A stretch of 64,000 nucleotides of DNA from NCBI RefSeq assembly GCF_963678635.1, contig NC_087064.1, positions 47,165,346 to 47,229,345 on the forward strand. The letters run 5' to 3'. Every line of letters begins with the position of its first letter. Positions within the stretch are counted from its first letter, which is position 1. This document shows positions 21,047 to 32,349 of the stretch, piece after piece. Origin of the DNA: Symsagittifera roscoffensis (lineage: Eukaryota; Xenacoelomorpha; Acoela; Convolutidae). Below the pieces are notes generated by a model. The model worked only from the letters and a program-made list of their open reading frames with translations, ran no database searches and was not told the origin of the DNA. Made by a program: the position numbers and the translations under genes.

Positions 21047-22128
21047 TTTTTTCGTTTTCAGAGTAAATTTGATTACAGGCTGAATTTCCAATTGTCTGAA
21101 TTCCCAATTGCAACGTTCTTTTTACTGACCGCCACTTCTTGCATCTCACTAATCTTTGGCCTTTCATAGAAAAAGAAAATAAATGGAAATTTAGACTAAA
21201 ATCTTTAGCTATTGATCCAGTTTTCTCAAGTTGGGTTCATGTTATCAAAAAAGCGGCAATCATAAATTGTTCAATAAATTAAAGAACTTAAAGGGCATGC
21301 ATCTATTTTTTTATTTGAAAATCGAAAGTTGAGACTTTTTCAAGAAAGTTTTTAAGTTTACTTGCGTTCATTACTCTTTTCCAATCTTCGATGGGCTATT
21401 ATTTTTATGCAAGTTAGGGCAACCCACATTTCTATTCCCAAACTCAGACATGAATAGCCAAATAAATATGTTGTCCGGAGAAATTCACGTTCTTCGAAAA
21501 ATACAAATACAGAGCTCTTCGTTCCACTTAAGGTTTATTCAAATTTTCACTGCATATTCATTGCTCCTTTTGTAACAGCCTTAATAGTCAAAAAATAAAA
21601 TGCCTGTTTTCTGAAAGGAGTCAGCTCCTTCATGCCACACAGCGGATGAAATATAACACACACTGGATCAAAGTTCTCGAACTTTGAACTAATAGAGCGG
21701 GTGTTTAGGGCAGACAAGTTGTTGTTGTTGTAGTTGCTGTAGCTACATCGATCTCTGCTTCGAGCTTCTGATTGAATTACAGAGATTGATTATGTCTGAG
21801 AGATAGAGGAGAGAGTTATGGAAATTTTGTTCCTGTCTAGTCATGTTGGTTTCGTCTTGTTCAATCTATCATTGCAGCTCCCCCACGGTCTCTAGCGGCA
21901 AAACCGACTTAGAAGGGGAACCACCTTTTCCAGTGATAGCGTCTGTGCTGGTGTCGGCACCTTCCCTCTGTGCTGGTGTCGGCACCTTTTCCTCTGTATG
22001 GCAAGAGGGAGGTTTTGGTCGGTGTGGTGTTGAAACCCATTCTAGGGGCCCCCGAAACTCCATGCCCGGTTCAAGCGGGCCGTTTTTAGTTAGTGGAGAG
22101 GACCGAGAAAAACTCCCATTACGTGGGG

Positions 22129-22701
22129 TTATGTGATAAGCTGCAGATGTTCGGCAGCTTCTTCGGTATTCTCCCATAAGCTCTCGATGGTAATTGAGGT
22201 TGGGTGTACCCTGCAGTTAAACAGATGATCGGTGGTGTGTGGTCCAATGTAGCAACTTAAGCAGACATCGGGTATATTGTTGTTAAGCCTGTGGTGATAG
22301 CTGGCGAGGTGAGTTGAGTATCCGTATCGCAGCTGTGACAGTGTGCATCGAGTTTTCCGGTCAAGTTTGCTTTCATTTGGGGATAAAGTTGGAGGCATTC
22401 TACCTAGTAGCTTAGACTTTTCGTTTAAAAAGTTTTGTATTTCCGTTGTGTGAAGATTTTTGATCCCGTTAACATATTCAAGCTTTGAGATGTTCTCTTG
22501 GTTTTCGTTAAGCAAATGTTGAATGTCAGGTTTGAACTTATGTTCGAGGGTTGGTCTGATGTTCCGATTAAAACCTTTGTAGTTAATAGTGTGGTGGTCA
22601 GCTCTGTGCTCCTGGTAGCACCCAAGAAGAAAGCATTTTATTGTGTTTCTCAACCGGTAGAATTTTAGTTTCATCATGCAATTTTCTTTGTGTTGTGTCA
22701 C
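22129..22701 (-). pseudogene. Jockey-like RT C-terminal region
   Basis: 190 open codons ending in TAA-type context at 22129. The segment RCTLSQLRYGYSTHL, then NIPDVCLSC, then GPHTTDHLFNCRVHPTS is the characteristic Cys-x2-Cys-x8-His-x4-Cys C-terminal motif of jockey-like proteins. ESLWENTEEAAEHL is the usual end. It is open but separated from the RT core by degraded sequence. Confidence 0.88.
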
Positions 22702-23159
22702 TCATTCTGAGGCATCCCGTAGTTGTTCTTAAGGCGTTGTTTTGCTTTACTTGTAAACGTTGCCAGTTGGTTTAGCTAAGTGTGGGGTTCCAAATTGGAG
22801 CTGCGTAGCTCAGAACACTCCTTCCTTTTGCCTGGTAAGTTACGCTGAGTGTTTCTTTGGAGCAACCCCAAAGAGAGTCGGCAAGTTTTTTGAGTACATT
22901 ATTCCTTTTTTTGCAGTTTGTCAAAGGTCTTACTGCAGTGTTCGTGAAATTTCAATTGGTTGCCAAACTTTACTCCAAGAACTTGCGAGCAGTGGGCAGG
23001 TTAGTTCCGTCAACCATTACTTTTGGTTCTAAATTAAATTCATTCGTCCATGTTGAAAAAATTGATGTTGTGGGCTTATCTTTTGATAATGAAAGATTTC
23101 TGCCTGTTAGCGAGGTGTTGAGGCTGTTAAGGTAAGGATTCATGCTGTCTGCTATCGGT

Positions 23160-23560
23160 TTCAATAATATTGGGCCCTGGTGTTGGGAGGGTTATGTCAT
23201 CTGCATAAGTAGTCACCTTGATGTTATCACTCTCTGGTAGAGGCATTTTTGACATAGAGATTAAATAGAACCGGAGATAGCAAACCACCTTGTGGGACAC
23301 CTTGTTTCACTTTTCTGGATTTGGATTTAGTGTCTCTGAGTTCTACATATGTATGTCTATCTCGTAGGTAGGCAAGAATCCATCTTTTGGTGTTATTAGA
23401 AAGATTCGAGCTGGCGATGGGGTTGAGCAGATGGTGGTGGTCAACTGTATCAAAGGCTGCAGTATAGTCGAGGGCGACCATTAATGTTCTTTGACGCGGT
23501 TTGGCCTTGTTCAAACCAGCTTTTATGTAAAATGAGATACAATTAAGGGCAGTAGTTGTC
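23160..23560 (-). pseudogene. Jockey-like RT core, frameshifted
   Basis: The frame from about 23514 to 23227 reads VALDYTAAFDTVDHHHLL, then RDRHTYVEL, then KQGVPQGGLLSPVLFNLY, all standard LINE RT blocks. The catalytic YADD, in DNIKVTTYADDITLP, is in another frame at about 23180-23235, so one or two bases were lost or gained between them. In active elements this is the RNA-dependent DNA polymerase core. Confidence 0.88.
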
Positions 23561-24504
23561 TATCTTTCTTTTCTAAACCGTGTTGGTGTTCCTGAAAATT
23601 TACATTTAAATTGAATTCGGGTTAAAGTAAACGCTCTATGAGTTTTGCCACTGGAGAGAGCAGTGCAATTGGTCGGTAACTCTTAGCTTGTTCGGGGTCT
23701 TGACCGGGCTTAGCCAGGGGTATTTATCTTCCCACTTTTCAGTTTTCGGGTATTGTTGCATTACTCAATGAGAGGCTTATCAACTTACTGAGGTATTTGA
23801 TGGCTTGTTTTCCAATGAAATGTTAATTGATTGGAGCGATGTTATCAGGTCCTAGCGCTTTGCTTTTCTTACTGGGCTTTATTGCATCTTCCACCGTTTT
23901 AGTTGAAATTTTTATTTCTTTTAGTTCTAATTGTTTGATTTTGCGAACATTTGCCCTTTTTTCTTTTTTGTTCTTGTTTGAGTGTGGAGTGAACTGTTAG
24001 TTGAATTTGTTCCATTTTTTTCGGCAGACAAGTCGCAATGCCCCCTTGATAATTTACCACAGAAATTTATTACTATAAAACTAAAAAATTTTGCTGGCTT
24101 TTTTGATCAATTGTTTTGTAGTTAAGCAAATGGCTTAAGAGACTGATTATCTTGCGCTTTAACAGACCGCCTTTTAGATAAGAAGACTAAAATTTGGGTT
24201 AAGCAGTTGCGAAGAAGCGCAATTATTTTTGGTATTCGTTACTTTATTCGCTTCTGTTAATTTAGAATTTGGCCTCATTCTTTAAAGTCCTCGAAGGGAT
24301 CGTTAACTTGTCTTCGAATTTTTGGATGTAATTTTCCGTTGTCTACGTCTGCAACTATTTAATAATTTTATCACTAAAGTTATACAAATGCTTGAAACAA
24401 ATTGTAAATGATGCAGGAATGCTGTCTGAATATAAATCTGAAAACAAACTATTTTGTTTACTATTGAATAGATGATTCAAGCTGATATAATTTTGCTGTT
24501 TTAG

Positions 24505-24819
24505 CAACACAAACGTGAGTCTTCGGACGATCAGCAACAATTTCAGAGCGACAATGAGAAGTCAAAGCCGAGGCAGAGAGACACTTACAACAAGTCCTCT
24601 CATTCCCACTCCTCGGGAGGTAGTTTGGGAAGTAACGAGAGAAACAGCCTGGAAGAGTCAACCCCCTCAAGCCAGTTTGTAGGTGGGGGAGGAGGCGGCG
24701 CTGGTGGCTGTAAAGTGATAAATAACAATAATGGGTATTCGAATGTGGAGCATCAGCATAGCAGCAGTATGGGAGCGGTTCCTCAGATACCGGCCAGGCC
24801 GCAACACACCATGTCCAAG
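24505..24819 (+). CDS. pak: PAK exon 5: Ser/Gly/Asn-rich linker with PIX-binding-like motif
   Basis: Acceptor GTTTTAG ends at 24504; the donor GT is at 24820. It encodes 105 residues (196-300) in phase 0: a charged Gln/Ser-rich start, a GGGGGGAGG run and an Asn run. The end, VPQIPARPQHTMSK, resembles the PAPRPEHTKS motif through which PAK1 binds PIX (ARHGEF6/7). If real, this directs the kinase to focal adhesion and GIT complexes. The donor is weaker (AAG|GTTTGA), but reading on meets a stop at once and the next exon continues the frame. Confidence 0.85.
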
Positions 24820-25159
24820 GTTTGACATGTTTTTCAACATTAAGGCTTTAGTTGTTGGTTGGTGACAATACGTAACAGTCGCCAATTCGTAAAAAGTGAT
24901 GTTGTGCTCCTGGATCAATGTTTGTCGCTTAATCTACTGTTCAGAAAATTGTCGCATGTTTTGAGTTCGCCCCACGACGTTTTTGAGCCGTTCAGATGAA
25001 ATAGAAAAAATTTTGCCGCTTAGAGAAATAATTCCCTTCTACAGATTACAGAAGTACTAACCAATTGATAAAGGACCAAATTGATTTTTGGCGGAAACTT
25101 CGAAATACCGAAGAAAACAAAAAAAATTAACATTTCAAGACAGTGATAGTGTTTTTTAG

Positions 25160-26108
25160 GTGTTCCACGAGGGTTCCGGATCACAAGTACCTACCAGTCC
25201 GACCATGCCAGACAACAATTTTAAAGGCATGTCTTCCCAGTTGCATCATACCCATCTGGATAACAACAACACCCCCACCTCAATCACCCCACACCACCAA
25301 CATAGCAACAGTACTGGGGGCAGTTATGATAGTCACGGCAGACTTCACTTCCAGTACAAACCACCCCCTCATATGGCTGCAGCGACAAATACATCATCCT
25401 CGCAAAGCACGATTACTAGTACATCGTCCCAGAATACATCCCTATCTTACACGACTAGTAAGCACCCAAATAGTACAAATCACCATCAGCAGCAAATTTC
25501 TTACCCTAAAATGCCTTACTCAGCTGCAGCAAAAGATCAAAACAACTCAGTACAGAATATCACTACAGGATCGAACTCTGGAGCCTCCTCTCAGATGTCT
25601 CCAAGTGTACCGATGACGTCCAAGAGTGAAAACTTGACCGAAAAGCAACAAGCAGTTGCAGCTATGATCAGTGCTACGAGACCTCCGCCTGTTAGTCTGC
25701 AGCAGAAAAGCGTGGGAATGGTCGCCAAACCAGCACTCATTAACAGCCAGAGTCCGGCACTATCATCTAACATACCCCACATGCCGGGAACACCGAAGTC
25801 GCAGCGATCACAGCCTAAGGAGAAACCCCAGTCCCCGTTGGCCAATGCAACCCACCTAATGTCACCCAAGTCATCGTCTAAGTTCTCCCACGGCAGCCCA
25901 ATAGCGTCCCCAAAATGGAGCGAACACAATGAGAAGGCGTCACATGGAACCAAGTCTCCAAGTAAACCAACAGGGTCGAGTTCAATGAAGAAACCCTTGC
26001 AGAGTGAGTCGACCAGTAACAATGGATCGACCCAACAGTCGTCACAGCAGTTGACACGGAGACCTAGGAGACAGAAGATGTCAGATGAACAGATCATGAG
26101 CAAGCTAA
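25160..26108 (+). CDS. pak: PAK exon 6: long low-complexity linker
   Basis: A 949-base exon. The acceptor TTTTTTAG ends at 25159; the donor GTTAGT starts at 26109. It encodes 316 residues (301-616) plus one base. Composition is dominated by Ser, Thr, His, Asn, Gln and Pro with many SP and TP sites, so it is probably disordered and heavily phosphorylated. The end turns conserved: RRPRRQKMSDEQIMSKL matches the MSDEEILEKL segment just before PAK kinase domains. Exons 5-6 make the linker about 420 residues, far longer than in PAK1 (about 545 residues in total). The donor choice restores frame with exon 7 through an AAA codon. Confidence 0.9.
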
Positions 26109-27567
26109 GTTAGTTGTTCAAAAACTGAACATTTTAGATTTTAGGCGAAGACATTTCAAATCTAAATATATGATTTTTCGATAGCTGAAAATCGAAATAA
26201 AAAAGATTTTTTTTTTCTAAACAAGCAAAAGATTTTTAAATATAAATACTTTTCATGATATCTTCTCATACTATGTTTCGTAAAACACTCAATGAAACAA
26301 ATTTGGTTTGATTGTTTCAATGAATTAATGAATGAATTATCAAGAAAGTACATATAACAAGCGATGATAGCCGGTCGTTGTGCAAACAGCACAGACTTTT
26401 CCGACCGAAATAATTAGAAATTCTAAAAGCATTGAAAAAAAATTTTTTTGTTCATTATTTATGTATTTTTTTCTAGAAAATGTTATTGGTTTTTTTGATT
26501 TAGGTTATTGGTCTGAATAGTCAAAAACATCAGACTCATTTTTCGCAAAATCAGCCATACTTTTTTGAATTTTGAAAAGTAATGAACGAAGTGAAAACTT
26601 TCATCAAGGTCGTAGTGATGTTTCTGTTTTTTTTTTTTCATTTGCTTTTACTCTCAACTTTGATTTTTCGTGATTTGACTTTTGATTTCTATTTAAGTTC
26701 AGTCCGTTTCAATTGTTTAAAGGAAGTAAAACTATCGAACAGCAAAATTGTAAAGGTCATTGAAAGCGTGATCGACTTCTAGTTTCGAAAAGGGATTTTA
26801 ATCTTCAGATTTCTCAGCGGAGTTAAAAATTTAACTATTGATCCAGTTTTCTCAAATTGGGTTGATTTTATAGCCAAAATAATAACAAAAAATAACCAAA
26901 AAAATCATGTGTTCTTAAGCAGGGGCACAATAGTGGTTCTCTGTGATTGATAAGCTGCACAGCTCGCATGTTGATCCTTTTCCTTGTGGTTAAATCGTCC
27001 GAATCTTATCAAGTTTATCTTAGCTTTAAGGGCATATATTTTTTTCTTCAAAATTCGAAAGTTGAAGTTTTTCCATGAGTAAACAAGTCAGTTTTTTTTC
27101 TGTTTGTTTGCGATCATTACTATTTCAACGGTCAGTTAGCTATGTTTTTAGAATCTAAATAGCATTCAACAGGGCTTTAGATCGAAGGTAGTTTTTCAGC
27201 AGTTTCATTCTGGATAGGGAGCGTTCGACAGTTCAAACTGTTACCAGAAGGGTTGCTCCTATTTGTAGCAGTGCGTAAAGAAATGGCATTGTCAAAATTT
27301 TTGATAGCTCTACTACAAATGGACCGGAGCCGAAGGCGCCCTTCGAAAAATTTTTAGAAAAATCGAAAGGGGGACTTTTTGGTCTTTGTTGTTGTTAAAT
27401 TCCTGGGGGAGGGGAAGCGTGTCGCCCACCCCTCTTAATCCGCTACTGCTTTAATATAATACCACCCTTCACTCCATGAGTAAAAAAAAAGTAGTAGACA
27501 CTACGCCATATTTCTTTCCCGAAGTACTAGGAAAACAGTTATTAAAAGTAATTATTTTGTTTTGCAG
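26109..27567. other. PAK intron 6
   Basis: Noncoding. It contains a long copy of the dispersed TGATCCAGTTTTCTCAA repeat (about 26575-27140), a reversed CCGGCTATC motif at 26360-26398, and near 27400-27450 an end resembling hAT-type nonautonomous elements (on the minus strand CAGTAGCGGATTAAG followed by GGGGTGGG). I could not find the partner end. Confidence 0.5.
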
Positions 27568-27827
27568 AAGAGGTATGCAATCCGGGAGACCCTAAGAGAC
27601 GCTACGTGAGCTTCAAAAAGATAGGACAGGGAGCGAGTGGGGTGGTGTTCACGGCCACCGACATCCAGACCAAGGCCACTGTGGCCATCAAACAGATGAC
27701 TCTGGCCAACCAGCCGAAGAAGGAGTTAATTGTGAACGAGATCATAGTGATGAAGGAGAACAAGGACGTGAATATTGTCAACTACTTGGACAGTTACCTC
27801 GTGGGAGAACACCAGGAGGAACTGTGG
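27568..27827 (+). CDS. pak: PAK exon 7: kinase N-lobe
   Basis: Acceptor TTTTGCAG ends at 27567; the donor GT is at 27828. It encodes residues 618-703. [18 protein letters not shown] opens the kinase domain as in other PAKs. The glycine loop is IGQGASGVV (635-643), the ATP-anchoring lysine lies in VAIKQM (Lys658) and the helix C glutamate in NEIIVM (Glu674). [11 protein letters not shown] is the PAK signature before the hinge. The turn reads VGEHQEELW, three residues longer than the VGDELW of vertebrate PAK1. Confidence 0.95.
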
Positions 27828-28153
27828 GTTAGTTTAAAAAGTAGAATGTCCTGCTGTGAATAGAAGTGAAAGATTTGTGTTGTAACTATCGGAAATTTGG
27901 ATGTAAACTTGGGTCATTGTAATAGTCTGACGGGATGTCTTAACTATTATTTAAAACATGACACCGACGACCTACTGTTAGAATTGATGAGCTGAATCAT
28001 CTAACATGCACTAAACTGATTCCAAGTATCAGACTAGAATTTTTTTTTTCATATAGAAGGCATTAATTGGAGAAATGATAGTTAATTAAACAGAAGTATT
28101 GTTTTATTTTTGTAATAGTTTGAAAAGAGTGATATCAGAATATAAAATTGTAG

Positions 28154-28567
<414 letters not shown>

Positions 28568-28639
28568 TGAGAAAATATGACGCCCCTTCCCTGAGGGATT
28601 CGATCCCCTGCCGACCCAAAGGGTCCCCCTTTGTACTAT

Positions 28640-28879
28640 TTTGAGATATCCATCTCCGGTAACGGACCCTAAAATTTTAGCGCGCGCCGTCTGTTTTTAC
28701 TAAATTATGCCTGCGGCGCAGAAATTTTGGCCAAAAAAAGGGTCTTTGTTGTGCTTTGGGATAGCTCGGAAAATCAATTTGGTCGATCTAAAAAAAAGGC
28801 GACAAAATTTTCGATTTTTTTTAAAAAATCCGCCCCCCCCCCCCCCACTAGAAAAACGAAAAATCTAGATCCGCCCCTG
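28640..28879 (-). mobile_element. hAT-like nonautonomous element fragment in PAK intron 8
   Basis: The right end read on the minus strand starts CAGGGGCGGATCTAG, a very common hAT-type MITE terminus, next to a 16-base C run at 28838-28855. The interior (ACGGACCCTAAAATTTT, then GGCGCAGAAATTTTGGCC) is clearly related to 33417-33660. The opposite terminus and a target duplication were not found, so this is probably a truncated or rearranged copy. Confidence 0.55.
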
Positions 28880-28996
28880 TTTGCCAAATTACAATTTTAA
28901 AAAAATATATTTTTTGACTAAGGTTTTTTTAATTATCCTGGCTTGCTTTTTGCTGATTGTTCTGCTTTTATTGGATGAAGACTGATTGAGTTACAG

Positions 28997-29140
28997 GCGC
29001 TTTACTTGATCATAAACCAAGGCACCCCGCGACTGTCCGAGGAGTCTGAAAAGAGGGCCTCCAAGGAGTTCCTCAGCTTCCTCTCGAGTTGTCTTGAGAT
29101 TGAAGTCGAGAAGAGACCCACCGCCGACGAGCTACTCAAG
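28997..29140 (+). CDS. pak: PAK exon 9: kinase C-lobe
   Basis: Acceptor AGTTACAG ends at 28996; the donor GTGCAG starts at 29141. It encodes 48 residues (834-881) in phase 0. ALYLIINQGTPRL and SSCLEIEVEKRPTADELLK match the C-lobe of PAKs up to the point where their last exon begins with His-x-Phe-Leu. If the donor is not used, the frame reads five further residues (VQFFR) to TAA at 29156-29158, giving a truncated kinase end. Confidence 0.94.
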
Positions 29141-29944
29141 GTGCAGTTCTTTAGATAAATAAGAAAACAGCTAGATTATTAATGCAGAGACTGAATTGCC
29201 TTCATTATCTAATTGCACATATTGGCTGTAGTTGCTGCGAAATAACTTTTTTTTCGGAAATTTTTGCCGTTTGATTCAATTTCTTTTCAGTTTCGCTTCA
29301 AATGCATTTGCTAAACTTAAAGTACTTCATGCTCCAAAATAACAAAAGTCCAAATGGTGAAAAAATGTGATCTAGTATAACGAAAGAACGAATTTATTGT
29401 CACTTAATTAGGTCGTGATTTTTAAGAGTGGATGAACGTAGTTCAATACTTGTATAGGTCGTGATGATTTATTTTCAGGAGAAGTCTTAAACGCGGCTTC
29501 AGGAAGACAAATTCCACTATCGATTAGCATATTTGAGACTGTTGTAGATTTAGTCTTAATCGTCTCTTTGGTTCAGAAGTCAAATTTGTTAATAAGCCAT
29601 TTCACACAAATCAGGACAGTATTTTCTGTGGAACCGCTCGAAAGACAATTCATATCATGAATATCCTCGGAGAGTCTTAGTTTGGAATCAAAGGAGGAGG
29701 GTAGTGGGTCAAAAGCTTCAAGATACAAATTGTCTAACAAGTCCTGGAAGCGAGCAAAAGATAGACTTGACAGCTTCTGGCGGCGTTTACTTGAAGAAGC
29801 TTCTGGCACCCCAATTCTCATCACAAGGACTAAATAGTCGCATCCCGAGGAACCGCTCGAAAAAGATGACATGGTGTGGGAACTTGAAGACTTTACAGAA
29901 GGCATCTGGAAACCAGGCCGAGTGCTAGAAATTTTAAGCGCCTC
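29141..29944. other. Start of PAK intron 9
   Basis: Noncoding as far as I can tell. A partial copy of the dispersed repeat lies at 29405-29545 (contains GATGAACGTAGTTCAA). A minus-strand open frame of 126 codons at 29573-29953 adjoins the BEL/Pao integrase remnant, but its Ser-rich product has no recognisable integrase features. Confidence 0.4.
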
Positions 29945-29949
29945 GGATA

Positions 29950-30370
29950 GCATCGCGCGCTCTTTATGGTGTCGTGACCCATCAATAATTGGTTAGGCGT
30001 CAGCGGAAGGCCGACGTCGATTTCGATGCTGACATGAGTTAGTGGAAGAGAGTTAAGAACTGTCTCAGTCTGGACTGCAATAGAAGCAAATAGATCTCTC
30101 GATAGTCGTCGACCTAGATTTAGTAAGAACGCTCGTTTTGATCATTGAAACCAGTCGCTACCACACACCACCAAAGTGAGGGATAGACGGAGATTTAGGA
30201 GGCCATTCAAAAGTTTGGATTTAGAACTGTTGAGTTAGTACGGTTGCATTAAGCTCGATTGGCTCAAAGCATAGTTGCCTATGGGCGCCGACAAAGTAGG
30301 TAGCATTGTCGGATAAAAATAGCTTCGGAGTGTCCCTGCAGGCAATGAAGCGCCGAATTGTTGTCAGTGG
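29950..30370 (-). pseudogene. BEL/Pao integrase remnant
   Basis: Minus-strand blocks: RRFIACRDTPKLFLSDNAT near 30350-30300, which includes the second catalytic Asp in SDN; FEWPPKSPSIPHFGGVW near 30205-30155; and LNSLPLTHVSIEIDVGLP near 30050-30000 running into LTPNQLLMG. This matches the FVACRG, SDNGTNF, PHFGGVW and LTPNHFLLG series of BEL/Pao integrases. Several stops interrupt it. Confidence 0.87.
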
Positions 30371-31017
30371 TAAGTTTTTCCGTGGTTTCTAACAGTAATG
30401 CACAGGTAGAGAAGAAGGTGAATAGGCAAATATAGTTTTTTTTTCATAGCATTCTTAGTAGCATTGTAGAATGGCTCTAAGTGATCAATTGTGTTTTTGA
30501 AGCAAAAGAGTAATCTTTTGGGCCGTCTAGGCGTGTTTATGGCAAGTCAGCCGTGAGATGACTTAAACGTCTGCCCCAAATTCTTTTGCAGAGTAAGCTT
30601 TAATGTCGAGTTTGTGTACGGGCACTTCGAAGTCCACCGATGACGAAATTTTGTTGCAAGTACTTACGAACGTAATCAGTCCCATGATGCATACTTCCTT
30701 GTGCTCGAATCCATTCATTGTCAAGAAAAGGTGTATATAGCTGAATTTTGCGGAAAATATAGCGACAAACGTCGCTAGAATACCTGGTGGGCCGAGAAAT
30801 ACTGCTGTAGGGAGGACTGTTCGGAGTGCAGACGTGGTACTAGTTACCGTGGTCGTTGGTTGCGCGAATATCGCAGCTTCAAGTGTATCCAATTTGCTGC
30901 CTAGGGCCGGATGCACTGTAGCATCAGTAGTGCTTTTTCACCGCCGCGTCATGGGCGATAGGTTCAATCTACCCTGTCTTAAGGGCGATTTTAGTCGTGT
31001 TGTCTTTAGCCTCGTTT

Positions 31018-31590
31018 TTCGTGCCGATTGAATAAGCGAAGTCGTCCATATAGATGCTTTCATGCAGCAGTTCAGCAATAGTAGACCAGGTTACGCATTA
31101 GTCGGCATCTGTTAGATGAAACGCAAAAATGGCCATTGATGATGAGCATTTTCACCAAGTTAAATCGGATGTATTGGCCTTACTTCATACTGTTTTTGGG
31201 CAGGCTAAAGGAAGCGTAGCTCGGAGTGAATGCCTCCTCTTCAATGCCTAGTTGTATAAAAATACCTTCAAATTTCACCAATACGGCCACAGATGTTTCC
31301 CGGAATCGTTGTATAAGGCCAAACATGTTTAGTAAGTCTGATCCAGTTTAAAGGTTGGAACTAAACGAGACAACATTGAAAGTCGAGGCAGCTTAGGCAA
31401 CCCTTCATACCTTTCCGGGCTTGTTTGGATCACTCACCTGGTAGTGTGGGAGGTACCAAATTAGTTCCGGTTATGCGTTTTGAAAAATAACTTGCTTGAC
31501 GTAATTTTTTCCAGGTCAGTAGTGAGGGCTTTTTCATAAATTTGCTGGATGCTTTTTAGCTGTTTCTGTACTGATTGCAGTTGAGCGTTT
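31018..31590 (-). pseudogene. BEL/Pao reverse transcriptase remnant
   Basis: Minus-strand pieces read LIWYLPHYQVSDPNKPGKV near 31450, then TGSDLLNMFGLIQRF near 31350, then ELLHESIYMDDFAYSIGT at 31021-31074. These align with the WYLPHHPV, LLTGPDLL and KESIYVDDLL blocks of BEL/Pao RTs. The catalytic YMDD is intact at 31041-31052, but stops and frame changes lie between the blocks. Confidence 0.85.
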
Positions 31591-32349
31591 CCTACCGGTG
31601 GGCCTTTCTACATTAGTTTTATTTTGTAGTGATCTCTGTCTTGCTCAATGTTTTATTCCACAAAATTTTGTTGTCTCATACTTTTTTCCGAATGAAGCTT
31701 TGTCTTTGGATGCCTGATCCTTCCACATTACAGAATATTTTTACTACTGTAGTGAGAGTAGCATCTTTTTGTTCGTTTGTGTTAATGAAATTAGTTAAAT
31801 GCGAACTTGACTCAGTCACATTAGATTTCTGGTTGGAGCGGACCAGTGGTTGCCCTACCTAGTAGATTTTTGACATCGTAGGGGGTGCCTGTAAGACTTT
31901 TCCTGATATCGCAATCCGCAATATTCCAAAGCGCATCTACGGCTCGGCTAGTAAATATTGCACTTTGTTGTCGCCTAGATCAGGAAAGTTTACATGTCGA
32001 AGTTGGTTGTAGAGAGAGTAGAGAGCTCATGATATGTTAAGGAATCGATGGCGTCAAAACTCAGAGCTTCCACTAAGAAGACTGACTGTAGATTGAATGT
32101 AGGTTTACTAGTATTATGTGGTTCGACACTTAGCTGGACGAGAGAAAAATGCTGAGTAAATTCAAAGCGCCACGTACGCTAAGCTGTGGTTGTTGACTTG
32201 ATTTACACTGAAGTGTTAGAGCTATTTTCTCGAGGTTCTATGAGCAGCTGGAACATTTTAGTGTAAACCATTTCAACCTCGTTAGAAGTTTTTACCGGCT
32301 CGGATGCACCCTCTTGTAAAATAGATACTTCAAGAAGACGAGCAGTGAA

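Larger units (their letters stand above)
15546..21714. other. First part of PAK intron 4
   Basis: Noncoding apart from the repeats listed separately. Several copies of the TGATCCAGTTTTCTCAA dispersed repeat lie here (for example 19040-19400 and 21185-21400). A weaker tRNA-like block lies at 17428-17495 (TGGCGCAGATGCG, then GGTTTCGACAC). I see no protein-coding exon. Confidence 0.6.
21719..24040 (-). mobile_element. Antisense jockey-like LINE remnant
   Basis: A non-LTR element on the minus strand within PAK intron 4. Reading on that strand, RT motifs come first (about 23560-23160), then the C-terminal region (22701-22129), then a 3' UTR ending in a (CAA)n-type tail at 21719-21731. The upstream endonuclease half is missing or too degraded to recognise beyond about 24040. 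Protein motifs match the jockey-type group, in which a Cys-His C-terminal region follows the RT. Confidence 0.85.

Noticed and set aside
25591-26103. 170-codon minus-strand frame
   Set aside because: Antisense shadow of PAK exon 6, which has correct splice sites and phase.
29573-29953. 126-codon minus-strand frame as the BEL/Pao integrase C-terminus
   Set aside because: It adjoins the integrase remnant but lacks the expected conserved blocks; the Ser-rich peptide may be chance.
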